A stretch of DNA of 64,000 nucleotides, taken from Gemmatimonadaceae bacterium (lineage in GTDB: Bacteria > Gemmatimonadota > Gemmatimonadetes > Gemmatimonadales > Gemmatimonadaceae). The notes under the pieces are model-generated. The model worked only from the letters and a program-made list of their open reading frames with translations, was not told where the DNA came from and searched no databases. Position 1 is the stretch's first letter. Each line of letters begins with the position of its first letter. A program made the position numbers and the translations under genes. Shown in pieces: positions 49,189-58,743 of the stretch. The stretch is from contig DASYSS010000085.1 of assembly GCA_036003045.1 (NCBI GenBank), forward strand, positions 156,431-220,430, in the 5' to 3' direction.

Positions 49189-52143
49189 CTAGGGAATCCG
49201 ATATAGGACTATGGTCGACCCACCGTCGGTCTTTCGCCGCAGCACGGCGAGCCGCCCGGGCACGCTGTGCGCCTCCATCGCGAACCCGGAATCTGCCGGA
49301 AGACGAATGCGCGTCACGCGGCCGCTCGCTGCGTCGAGGATGATCGCGGCGTCTTTTTGAATGGCGGTCACGCGCGGGCCCGGACCGGGCGACGCTCGCA
49401 TGACGTCGTCGAGCGACAACCGGCCGACCATCCGCGGCGCACCGGTGTCGGCGAGCGTCCACACCTCGCTCTGGCCCTGTTGCCGTACCACGCAAGCGGC
49501 GGATCCGTCGTCCGCATCGCCGCAGAGCGGGAATCCCGTCATCTCGCCGATCTGTTTCCGGCCGGCGTCGGTGATCTCCCACAGCGTCGCGCGCGGCGTC
49601 ATCATCGCGAGCAGCGAAAACGGGTTGGCGCCGAGGTTGCCAACGTCATAAGACGGTACGACGAGCCGGGAGCCGACTCTGAAGATCGCGGTCGCTCCCA
49701 TTGGCGTCGCCATCGACTTGAGGCGGCGTACGATGGCTTTGGCGGAATCGATCCTGCCCGAGACGACGACCAGCGAGTCGTTCTCGTCGTCTTGGCCGAC
49801 GATCGACCACGCGCCGTCGTGCGGCGACACGCGCAACCGTGGTCCCAAGATCGGCGGCAGGGCCACGGACCACACCGCGTTGGCCGAATCCGCGCGCTCG
49901 AGTTGCAGCGACAACGAATCACCGGTACTTCGCAACACCAACACGCGATCGTCATCCGCGAACGCGGCCTGAACGCCGAGCACTTCGCGGGTCGAGCCGT
50001 CGATCGACCGAAGCATGTAGCGATTCGCGTTTGGCCTACCGTTATCGTAGCGACGAATGAGGAGCCGCTGACCGGTGGGCGAGAGATCGACCGAGAAGAC
50101 GTTCGCCGAAACCGCGATGCGCGCGATCTCGCTCGCATCTGCGGTGGTGCGAGAGAGCGGAGGTGAAGAGCTCGACGCGGTCGACGACACCAGCGTCGGG
50201 ATGAACAAGACGATGCCCGCCAACATCGAAGCTCCCGCCGACGCGACTGCGACACGACCTCCCCAGACGAAGAGCGCCGATCCGAGTCCGAGAAGCGTCA
50301 CGCCGAATGCCGGCGCCATGGGCAAGCGCGCGACTTGCGAGAGCGACAAGTCTCCCGCGGCTCCGCCCAGCACGAGGCCAAGCACCACGGCCGCGACGGC
50401 GAGGACGAGGAGCACGGGGCGCGCGGCTGTCCGGTGCTCGCGGCGTTTTGCCGCGGCGGTGCGATCCCGTCGCGCCTCGAGCCAGGCCAGCGCGAGTCCG
50501 ATCGCGCCGAGCGCGCCGATGACCGCGATGCGCAACGCGCTTGCCGCATCCAACGGCAGACTTCGAGCGATGCCGACGGCCGCGGTGCCGAGTGCCATCG
50601 TCCCCATCGCCGCGAGCGCCGCCAAGCTCGGACGAAACGCCGCCAGCGACGCCGGAATGATCAGGACGCCGATCTGGGTCGTCCAGAACATCGCGAGGAG
50701 CATCGCGGCCGCGAGAATGCGCGTCGTTGGGAAGGCCCGCTTTCCCAACTCGCGATGCAACCGGACGTCGACACGGTCCAGCGCCCGCTGAACGTCCGCG
50801 ACGTGCGCCGAATCGAGCGGAACGCTCCACCGATCGCCGTTGCGGTGCGCCGCCAGCAACGCGCGCTCCGTGCCGGCGGCGCTCACGCGGAGCTCGACCA
50901 GCTCCGCCCAAGCGACCGACCGCATGCTGGTGGCGTTCGCGCGCAACTCTGAGAGCTCGCGAGGTGTGTCGGGAGAGACGCCGTCGAACCAGTAGGCTCG
51001 GGCATCGTCGAAGGCCAACAGCGTGCCTTCGCGCGCCGTCGGCAGGATCATCGGCGCGTTGACCCTCGCGGCGGCCGCCGTCTCGCCGCGCAACGCTTGT
51101 ATGCGGCGCGCGAGACTCGGGTGGCTCGCACGACTCTCGAAGTTCACCGACCATCGGCGCGGAATCAGTCCGTGGACGTGGACCTTCGTAAGCGCGCGAG
51201 CGACCAGCTCCGCATCACCGCTTAGAGCTGCCGCGCGCAAGTCGCTTTCCGTTTCCCGCTGTTTGTGTCCTCGGCCGCGCAGCGCGAGAAACATCAAGAC
51301 CACCACGGGCCAGACGATTCGGACGAGCCACTCGCTGCCCGGCGCGAAGCGGGCGACGACGAGCGGCAGCGCCACCGCGAGCACGATGAGCACGCGAGTC
51401 ATCGCGTGCCGTCGTCGCAGCATCCGCGGCCCGTGCTGCTCCAAGTGCGACAATTCGTGCGCGTAGACCGCCGCGACTTCGTCGGGCTCGAGCAGGTCCA
51501 CGAGCGCGTTGCCGAACACGATCGACGGTTGTCGAACCGCCGGCAGCGCCACCGCGTTGACCCAGCGCGAACGCGCCGAACCGATGACGTACAGCGCCGG
51601 CGGCGGCCGCATCCCGGCACGCTCGGCGATCGCCGCCACGCGCGAATCAACTTCGGCGTTCGTGAGCGGGCGCGCGTCGTGCAACCGGAGCCAGATGCGC
51701 GCGAACCAGCGGTCCCACGCCCACAGCAGCGGCGCGAACGCGAGCGACGTGAGGCGATACCGCGCCGGAATCGCCAGCACGATCATCGGCATCCATGCGA
51801 GGAGGATCCAGAGCCCCATCGCGCCGACGACGTTCTTCGCGTACCGCCAGACGTGGGGTGCGATACCGTCCGTGTCGATGGCCAGCGCGCGACGGAGCGG
51901 ATACCCGCCGACGGGCAATGAGAGGAGCATCAGCGGGATGCTCCAGAACGCGTCGTCGCTGCCAAGCACCAGGATCAAGGCGAGCGCGGTCGCCGTGATC
52001 CCGCTGAGGCGCTGGCGCCGCGCGAGGAGGAGCTCGGCGAGCGCCGGATCGTCGAGCGAACGCGCGAGACGGCGACCCGTCCACCAGGCGACGAACCCTG
52101 GGAGGACCGCCGCGAACGCGACGAGTACTCGATAAGCCATCAT
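49189..52143 (-). CDS. M48 family membrane metalloprotease with C-terminal sensor-like region
   Basis: A 984-residue protein. Several membrane helices occur in residues 1-130, followed by the M48 catalytic domain with zinc motif HELSH at 229-233 (VYAHELSHLEQHG). Further helices (about 240-290 and 470-640) form a long membrane section. The last 330 residues are extracytoplasmic, beta-rich, and propeller-like (VDLSPTGQRLLIRRYDNG...RYMLRSIDGST). It resembles HtpX/Ste24-type proteases fused to a TolB-like propeller. It may clear damaged membrane proteins. It lies upstream of tonB on the same strand. Confidence 0.85.
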   Translation of the reverse strand: MMAYRVLVAFAAVLPGFVAWWTGRRLARSLDDPALAELLLARRQRLSGITATALALILVLGSDDAFWSIPLMLLSLPVGGYPLRRALAIDTDGIAPHVWRYAKNVVGAMGLWILLAWMPMIVLAIPARYRLTSLAFAPLLWAWDRWFARIWLRLHDARPLTNAEVDSRVAAIAERAGMRPPPALYVIGSARSRWVNAVALPAVRQPSIVFGNALVDLLEPDEVAAVYAHELSHLEQHGPRMLRRRHAMTRVLIVLAVALPLVVARFAPGSEWLVRIVWPVVVLMFLALRGRGHKQRETESDLRAAALSGDAELVARALTKVHVHGLIPRRWSVNFESRASHPSLARRIQALRGETAAAARVNAPMILPTAREGTLLAFDDARAYWFDGVSPDTPRELSELRANATSMRSVAWAELVELRVSAAGTERALLAAHRNGDRWSVPLDSAHVADVQRALDRVDVRLHRELGKRAFPTTRILAAAMLLAMFWTTQIGVLIIPASLAAFRPSLAALAAMGTMALGTAAVGIARSLPLDAASALRIAVIGALGAIGLALAWLEARRDRTAAAKRREHRTAARPVLLVLAVAAVVLGLVLGGAAGDLSLSQVARLPMAPAFGVTLLGLGSALFVWGGRVAVASAGASMLAGIVLFIPTLVSSTASSSSPPLSRTTADASEIARIAVSANVFSVDLSPTGQRLLIRRYDNGRPNANRYMLRSIDGSTREVLGVQAAFADDDRVLVLRSTGDSLSLQLERADSANAVWSVALPPILGPRLRVSPHDGAWSIVGQDDENDSLVVVSGRIDSAKAIVRRLKSMATPMGATAIFRVGSRLVVPSYDVGNLGANPFSLLAMMTPRATLWEITDAGRKQIGEMTGFPLCGDADDGSAACVVRQQGQSEVWTLADTGAPRMVGRLSLDDVMRASPGPGPRVTAIQKDAAIILDAASGRVTRIRLPADSGFAMEAHSVPGRLAVLRRKTDGGSTIVLYRIP

Positions 52144-52345
52144 GCGTCAGCCGGGAGCCGGGTGGGAGAGTGCGCCCTTTATGGATTGTAGAAGCGCGGC
52201 CCGGGTAACGCGAAGGTAGGGGCCGCCGCACGGTCTAGCATGGCAGCGAACCACGTCGTGAAGCCAGATTGCCTGCACGGTCGCCGGACAATCGTGGATC
52301 CAGTCGGTGTTCGTAGACATGTCCGTGAAGGCATACGAATGAAGA

Positions 52346-52377
52346 CCGCCCGGCGCGACTCGCGTCGCGCCGGGCGG
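52346..52377. terminator. hairpin terminator after pilC
   Basis: Arms of 14 perfectly paired bases, CCGCCCGGCGCGAC (52346-52359) and GTCGCGCCGGGCGG (52364-52377), with a tetraloop TCGC lie 34 bases past the pilC stop. On the minus strand a short T-rich run (GGTCTTCATT) follows. Confidence 0.8.
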
Positions 52378-52411
52378 CGGATGACAGACTTGTGATTCGC
52401 GATCGCCGGAT

Positions 52412-53611
52412 CTACGCGCCCGCCGCGTTCACCATGTCGAAGATCGGCAGGTACATCGCGACGACCATGCCGCCGACCACCACGCCGAGGAACACGATCA
52501 TCACCGGTTCCATGAGGGCGAGGAGGCCTGACACGGCCGCGTCGACCTCTTCGTCGTAGAAGTCAGCGATCTTCGTGAGCATTTCGTCCAGACCGCCCGT
52601 CTGCTCGCCGACGGCGATCATCGAGATCACCATGGGCGGGAAGACCGCGGACTTCTTGAGCGGCGCGGCGATCGTGTCGCCGCCGGCGATCGACGACCGC
52701 GATTCCATGATCGCGTCCTGGATGACGCGGTTGCCCGACGTCTTGGCCGTGATCTCGAGGCCGTCGAGGATCGACACGCCCGACGAGATCAGCGTGCCGA
52801 GCGTACGCGTGAAGCGCGAGACGGCCGACTTGCGGAGCACGTCGCCGAGCACCGGCATCTTCAGCAGCAGCTTGTCGATGTTGAGCTTTCCTCCCGGTGT
52901 CCGGTAGTAGCTCCGGATCGAGAAGTAGATCCCCATCGCGGCGGCGACGACGATGTACCAGTAGCTCTTGAGCCCGCGCGAGATCGCGATGACGATTCGC
53001 GTCGGCAGCGGCAGCGCGATGTTCGCGCTGGCGAACATGGTCTCGAACGTCGGAATGACGAAGATGAGCAGCACCGTGATGGCGATCGCCGCCACCGTGA
53101 TGATGACGCCCGGGTAGATCATGGCGCCCTTCACCTTGCGGATGAGGGCGTCGTTCTTTTCCATGAACACCGCGAGGCGCATGAGGATCGTGTCGAGAAT
53201 ACCGCCCGCCTCACCGGCCGCCACCATGTTCACGTACAATTCGCTGAACCCCCGCGGATGCTTGCGCATCGCGTCGGCCAGCGTGTTGCCCGACTCGACG
53301 TCGAACACGACCTGCCGCGTCACGTCTTTGAGCGCGGGGTTCTCGCTCTGCTGCGCCAGAATGTCGAGCGCCTGCACGAGCGGGAGACCCGCGTTGATCA
53401 TCGTCGAAAACTGACGCGTGAAGATCACGACGTCGCGCATCTTGATCGAGCCGCCGCGTTTCTTCCGATTCGCGGTGCCTTCGTCGATCTTGACGACGTT
53501 CAGCTTGAGCTGTCTGAGCTGTTTGATGACGTCGTCGCGCGACGGCGCGTCGATCGTCGCCGATTTGAGCTCGCCGTTGACGGCGCGCGCGGTGTACGTG
53601 TATTGAGGCAT
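52412..53611 (-). CDS. pilC: type IV pilus inner-membrane platform protein PilC
   Basis: A 399-residue GspF/PilC protein with two T2SSF modules. The N-terminus YTYTARAVNGELKSATIDAPS is typical, DVVIFTRQFSTMINAGLPLVQALDIL begins the first module, and membrane helices occur at about 170-190, 215-240 and 370-395 (MVFLGVVVGGMVVAMYLPIFD). GAGGG precedes ATG 53611. PilC couples the cytosolic ATPases PilB and PilT to pilin movement through the inner membrane. It is the last gene of the pilB-pilT-pilC set. Confidence 0.96.
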   Translation of the reverse strand: MPQYTYTARAVNGELKSATIDAPSRDDVIKQLRQLKLNVVKIDEGTANRKKRGGSIKMRDVVIFTRQFSTMINAGLPLVQALDILAQQSENPALKDVTRQVVFDVESGNTLADAMRKHPRGFSELYVNMVAAGEAGGILDTILMRLAVFMEKNDALIRKVKGAMIYPGVIITVAAIAITVLLIFVIPTFETMFASANIALPLPTRIVIAISRGLKSYWYIVVAAAMGIYFSIRSYYRTPGGKLNIDKLLLKMPVLGDVLRKSAVSRFTRTLGTLISSGVSILDGLEITAKTSGNRVIQDAIMESRSSIAGGDTIAAPLKKSAVFPPMVISMIAVGEQTGGLDEMLTKIADFYDEEVDAAVSGLLALMEPVMIVFLGVVVGGMVVAMYLPIFDMVNAAGA

Positions 53612-53658
53612 GAATCCCTCGAGATGGCTGCTGAGGTGCTTCCTCTTAAAGACGACCG

Positions 53659-53685
53659 GGGCGGCCGGAAGATTACGGGCCGCCC
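53659..53685. terminator. weak hairpin between pilT and pilC
   Basis: GGGCGGCC (53659-53666) pairs with GGCCGCCC (53678-53685) across an 11-base loop, with no clear T-run. It may attenuate or protect the pil transcript. Confidence 0.4.
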
Positions 53686-53718
53686 GTCGTGAGCCGCGTC
53701 ACCAAATTCCCGCTTTCG

Positions 53719-54894
53719 CTACCGCCGTCCCGCGCCCGCGGCGGCCGTCGCCTGAGGCTTGCCCGGCGTGCTCTCGCTGCCGTCGGGCGAAATGCCGATC
53801 ATGCGCTGAATTTCGGACTGGTCGTGGCTGGCGCGCAACACTTCGTCGAGCGACACCGTCTTGCTCATATACAGGTTGTACAGCGAGTCGTTCATCGTCT
53901 GCATGCCGTACTTCTTGCCGGACTGCATCATCGAGTAGATCTGGTGGATCTTGTCGTCGCGGATGAGGGCGCGAATCGCCGGCGTGACGACGAGAATCTC
54001 CGCCGCCATCGCGCGCCCCTTGCCGCTCAGCTTCGGCAGCAGCGTTTGCGTGATGATCCCCTCGAGCGAGAACGCGAGCTGCGCGCGCACCTGCGACTGC
54101 TGGTGGCTCGGGAACACGTCGATGATGCGGTTCACCGCTTCGGCCGCGCTGTTCGTGTGCAGCGTCGCGAACGCGAGGTGTCCCGTCTCGGCGATCGTCA
54201 GACCGGCCTGAATCGTCTCGAGGTCGCGCATTTCGCCGATGAGCACGACGTCCGGATCCTGACGCAGCGCGTACTTGAGCGCGGCCTGGAAGCTCTTCGT
54301 GTCCGAGCCGACCTCGCGCTGGTTGACGATGCACGCCTGGTGCTTGTGAATGAACTCGATCGGATCCTCGATCGTGATCATGTGTCCTTTCATGGACTTG
54401 TTGATCCGGTCGAGCATCGCGGCGAGCGTCGTCGACTTCCCGGAGCCCGTCGGGCCCGTGACGAGAATCAGGCCGCGCGGACGATCCGACAGGTCGGCGA
54501 TGACCTTGGGGAGGCCGAGGTCCTCGAAACTTCGGATGTTGAACGGGATCTGCCGGATGACCATCGAAACGCACCCGCGCTGCTTGAAACAGTTGCCGCG
54601 GAAGCGCGCCAGGTTCTGGATGCCGAACGAGAAGTCGAGCTCGTCCTCCATCTCGAACCGCTTTTTCTGATTTTCGGTGAGCACCGAATACGCGAGTTGC
54701 AGCGTTTCCTTCGGCTGCAGCACGGTTTCGATGTTCGAGTTGGTGATGTCGCCGTCGATGCGGAACTTGGGCCGCTCGCCCGCCGTGATGTGCAAGTCCG
54801 ACGCGTTGCGATCGATCATCTCCTCGAGCAGCAGGCGAAGATTTACGCCCGAAGGGTTGCTGGAGGACGACGGGGTCGAGGGAGATGGAGTCAT
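53719..54894 (-). CDS. pilT: type IV pilus retraction ATPase PilT
   Basis: A 391-residue PilT. ATG 54894 gives a short Ser/Pro/Thr leader before the domain start VNLRLLLEEMIDRNASDLHIT; the frame upstream to 55065 is not conserved. Catalytic motifs: Walker A GPTGSGKSTTLAAM near 146, Asp box TIEDPIEFIH, Walker B DPDVVLIGEMRDLETI and His box TGHLAFATLHTNSA. The C-terminus has a low-complexity Gln/Ala/Gly tail. PilT depolymerises pili and powers twitching. Confidence 0.96.
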   Translation of the reverse strand: MTPSPSTPSSSSNPSGVNLRLLLEEMIDRNASDLHITAGERPKFRIDGDITNSNIETVLQPKETLQLAYSVLTENQKKRFEMEDELDFSFGIQNLARFRGNCFKQRGCVSMVIRQIPFNIRSFEDLGLPKVIADLSDRPRGLILVTGPTGSGKSTTLAAMLDRINKSMKGHMITIEDPIEFIHKHQACIVNQREVGSDTKSFQAALKYALRQDPDVVLIGEMRDLETIQAGLTIAETGHLAFATLHTNSAAEAVNRIIDVFPSHQQSQVRAQLAFSLEGIITQTLLPKLSGKGRAMAAEILVVTPAIRALIRDDKIHQIYSMMQSGKKYGMQTMNDSLYNLYMSKTVSLDEVLRASHDQSEIQRMIGISPDGSESTPGKPQATAAAGAGRR

Positions 54895-55451
54895 CGAAGG
54901 CGTAGAGGGCTGTAATCGCTTGGGGCGATGTGTGATGGACGCACGGGCCGCGAGATGGAACGATTCGTTCCACAGACACGGCGCCCATCCTAGAGGGACG
55001 ACGAACGGATCGGTTGGGTCATGCGCGGAACCCCCGCACCCGGCGCCGCCATCGACGCCGGGCACGTCGGCGCCTCGTCGGCGCCCGGAGCCCTCGACGA
55101 CAAGTTTCGGCCTCGGCGCGCCGGAAGTGTAGGCGAAATCCCGCGATACCGGCCATTTCCACGCCGCTTCGAGAGGCGCGTGAGATTTCTCTCATCCGCT
55201 GAACGGCGCGCGGGAACGTTCAGGGTCCGGTGATCCGAGGAGAGATTTCGAGAGGCGCCGCGAGCCTAGCCGTGAGCACGAGCTTGGAGCAGGAGCTCCG
55301 AGCCGAACGACGCGGTTCGGCGGCGCGTCTCCGACGTTTCGGCTCCCAGCGCCTGCTGTCGGCTGATGCTCGAGGCTAGGCTCGCTTCCTCTGGCGCGAT
55401 AGCGACTTGCCGATAGAAATCAGACCGAGGCAGTGCCGCGCCGCCCTTTGA
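54895..55451. other. gene-free region between pilB and pilT
   Basis: This 557-base gap is long for a pil operon. It holds the palindromic repeat at 55260-55385. Frames that open here (for instance plus-strand 55014-55233) are Arg/Pro-rich and have no recognisable protein. A promoter for pilT is probably in the part near 54950, but no clear box was seen. Confidence 0.6.
55260..55385. repeat. palindromic repeat, GCGAGCC family, gene-less copy
   Basis: The left end GCGAGCCTAGCC (55260-55271) and its complement GGCTAGGCTCGC (55374-55385) are perfect inverted ends. Inside the left arm is GAGCACGAGCTTGGAGCAGG, and the right arm, read in complement, is CTCGAGCATCAGCCGACAGC, almost the same as the right arm of the element around the four-helix-bundle gene. 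Inner GCCGAACGACGC / GTTTCGGC segments also pair. No ORF. Confidence 0.8.
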
Positions 55452-57284
<1,833 letters not shown>

Positions 57285-57343
57285 TCGTCGATGGAAGGTG
57301 GAAATCGCGTTTCAAAGTTTCGGCATGCCTGGCCGAAATCATT

Positions 57344-57370
57344 AAGGCGCGCTAACCGTCAGCGCGCCTT
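57344..57370. terminator. hairpin terminator after uxuA
   Basis: AAGGCGCGCT (57344-57353) and AGCGCGCCTT (57361-57370) pair perfectly across a 7-base loop. On the minus strand it lies 50 bases after the uxuA stop and is followed by an AT-rich run (TTAATGATTT). Confidence 0.75.
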
Positions 57371-57420
57371 GTGGATCCCCTTTCCGAATGGACGATTCGG
57401 CCGCCTTCGCGGCACGCTCG

Positions 57421-58461
57421 TTACGTGGCGCTGACCGCCTCCCACAGCCCCTGGAGGTACATCGCCCCCAGCGCGCGGTCGTACAGGCCGTAACCCGGCC
57501 GGCCGCTTTCGCCCCAGATCATGCGGCCGTGGTCGGGGCGCATCGGGCCCGCATAGCCGACGTCGTGCAGCGCGCGCACGACCTCGAGCATGTCGACGCT
57601 GCCGTACGCCGACGGATGCGGGCTTTCATGAAACCGGTGGTCGCCGGTGCGCTTGACGTTGCGGCAGTGCATGAAATGGAGCCGCGACATTCGGCCCACC
57701 CGGCGGATGATGGCAGGCAGGTCGTTCGTGGGGTCCGCGCCGAGCGAGCCGGTGCAGACCGTCACGCCGTTTGCCGGACTGTCGACGAGACCGACGAGAC
57801 GCTCGAGCGCGGGGCCGCTCGTCACGATGCGCGGGAGACCGAAGATGCTCCACGGCGGATCGTCCGGATGGATCGCGAGGCGAACACCGGCGCTTTCCGC
57901 GGCGGGAACGACGCGCTCGAGGAAGAAGGCGAGGTTCTCCCATAGATGCTCGGGAGTCAGCCGCCGATAGGCATCGATGAGGGCCTCGAGGTCCGAGGCG
58001 TCGTACGCGGCGGCCCAACCGGGCAAGTCGCGAGTGCCGCGGGAGAGGTCGAATCGCGCCAGCTCGACGTCGTCGAAGGCAAGGGCCGTCGAGCCGTCGG
58101 AGAGGCGCAGCGCGAGGTTGCTGCGCATCCAATCGAAGACGGGCATGAAGTTGTAGCAGACGATGCCGACACCGATGGCGCCGACCCGCGCGACACTCTC
58201 GCACCAGGCATCGACGAGGCGATCGCGCGACGCGCGTCCGAGCTTGATGTCTTCGTGGACCGGGATGCTCTCGATGACGGCGAGCGGAACGCCGGCCGCG
58301 TCAGTCTGCTCGGCGAGCCGCTCGAGCGACGCCTGAGGCCAAGCATCTCCGACGGGCGTGTCGTAGATGGCGCTCACGACGCCCGTAACACCCGGGATCT
58401 GACGGATGTAAGCCAGCGGTATCGGGTCGGTCTGCCCGAACCAGCGAAAGGTGATCTTCAC
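57421..58461 (-). CDS. uxuA: mannonate dehydratase
   Basis: A 346-residue UxuA. GTG 58461 gives the family's N-terminus VKITFRWFGQTDPIPLAYIRQIPG. Other family hallmarks are AIYDTPVGDAWP, LAIHPDDPPWSIFGLPRIV, the Cys in CTGSLGADPTND and the MRPDHGRMIWGE segment near the end. It dehydrates D-mannonate to 2-keto-3-deoxygluconate in hexuronate breakdown. No glucuronate isomerase or fructuronate reductase is in the window. A palindrome 58 bases upstream of its start is shared with the susC gene on the other strand. Confidence 0.95.
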   Translation of the reverse strand: MKITFRWFGQTDPIPLAYIRQIPGVTGVVSAIYDTPVGDAWPQASLERLAEQTDAAGVPLAVIESIPVHEDIKLGRASRDRLVDAWCESVARVGAIGVGIVCYNFMPVFDWMRSNLALRLSDGSTALAFDDVELARFDLSRGTRDLPGWAAAYDASDLEALIDAYRRLTPEHLWENLAFFLERVVPAAESAGVRLAIHPDDPPWSIFGLPRIVTSGPALERLVGLVDSPANGVTVCTGSLGADPTNDLPAIIRRVGRMSRLHFMHCRNVKRTGDHRFHESPHPSAYGSVDMLEVVRALHDVGYAGPMRPDHGRMIWGESGRPGYGLYDRALGAMYLQGLWEAVSAT

Positions 58462-58518
58462 GGGCGGCGTTGCCTCTGGCGCGATTGGCCGAGGATGCAC
58501 AGGTTAGGGGGTCGCGAA

Positions 58519-58538
58519 TGTTCGTTGTACGAACAAAA
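58519..58538. promoter_or_regulatory. operator palindrome O1 (uxuA side)
   Basis: GTTCG TTGTA CGAAC (58520-58534) is a perfect interrupted palindrome. Extended to 20 bases it is TGTTCGT, five free bases, then GAACAAAA, the same half-sites as O2 at 58689-58708. Confidence 0.7.
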
Positions 58539-58685
58539 TCGCGGGCGGGGCCGGCGGGCGCTGCGAATGTGACGAATCGTAGCGCTGGCCACGTTGTTAG
58601 GTGAGTGTTTTTTCCCGCCGTTTTCCGAGTGCAGGACGTTCGGTCGTCAGTGCGATCGCGAGCTTCGGCTCGCGTTTCTTGGACT

Positions 58686-58710
58686 CTTTTGTTCGTATAA
58701 AGAACAAAAG
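58686..58710. promoter_or_regulatory. operator palindrome O2 (susC side), with TATAAA inside
   Basis: Nine-base arms CTTTTGTTC (58686-58694) and GAACAAAAG (58702-58710) pair perfectly around GTATAAA. The centre TATAAA (58696-58701) could be the -10 box of susC, so a bound repressor would block transcription. It lies 33 bases before the susC start and shares both half-sites with O1. A GntR or LacI type hexuronate regulator is the likely ligand-responsive factor; it is not encoded here. Confidence 0.7.
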
Positions 58711-58743
58711 GCAATTTCGACCCATTCCGAAGGAGAACGCCGC

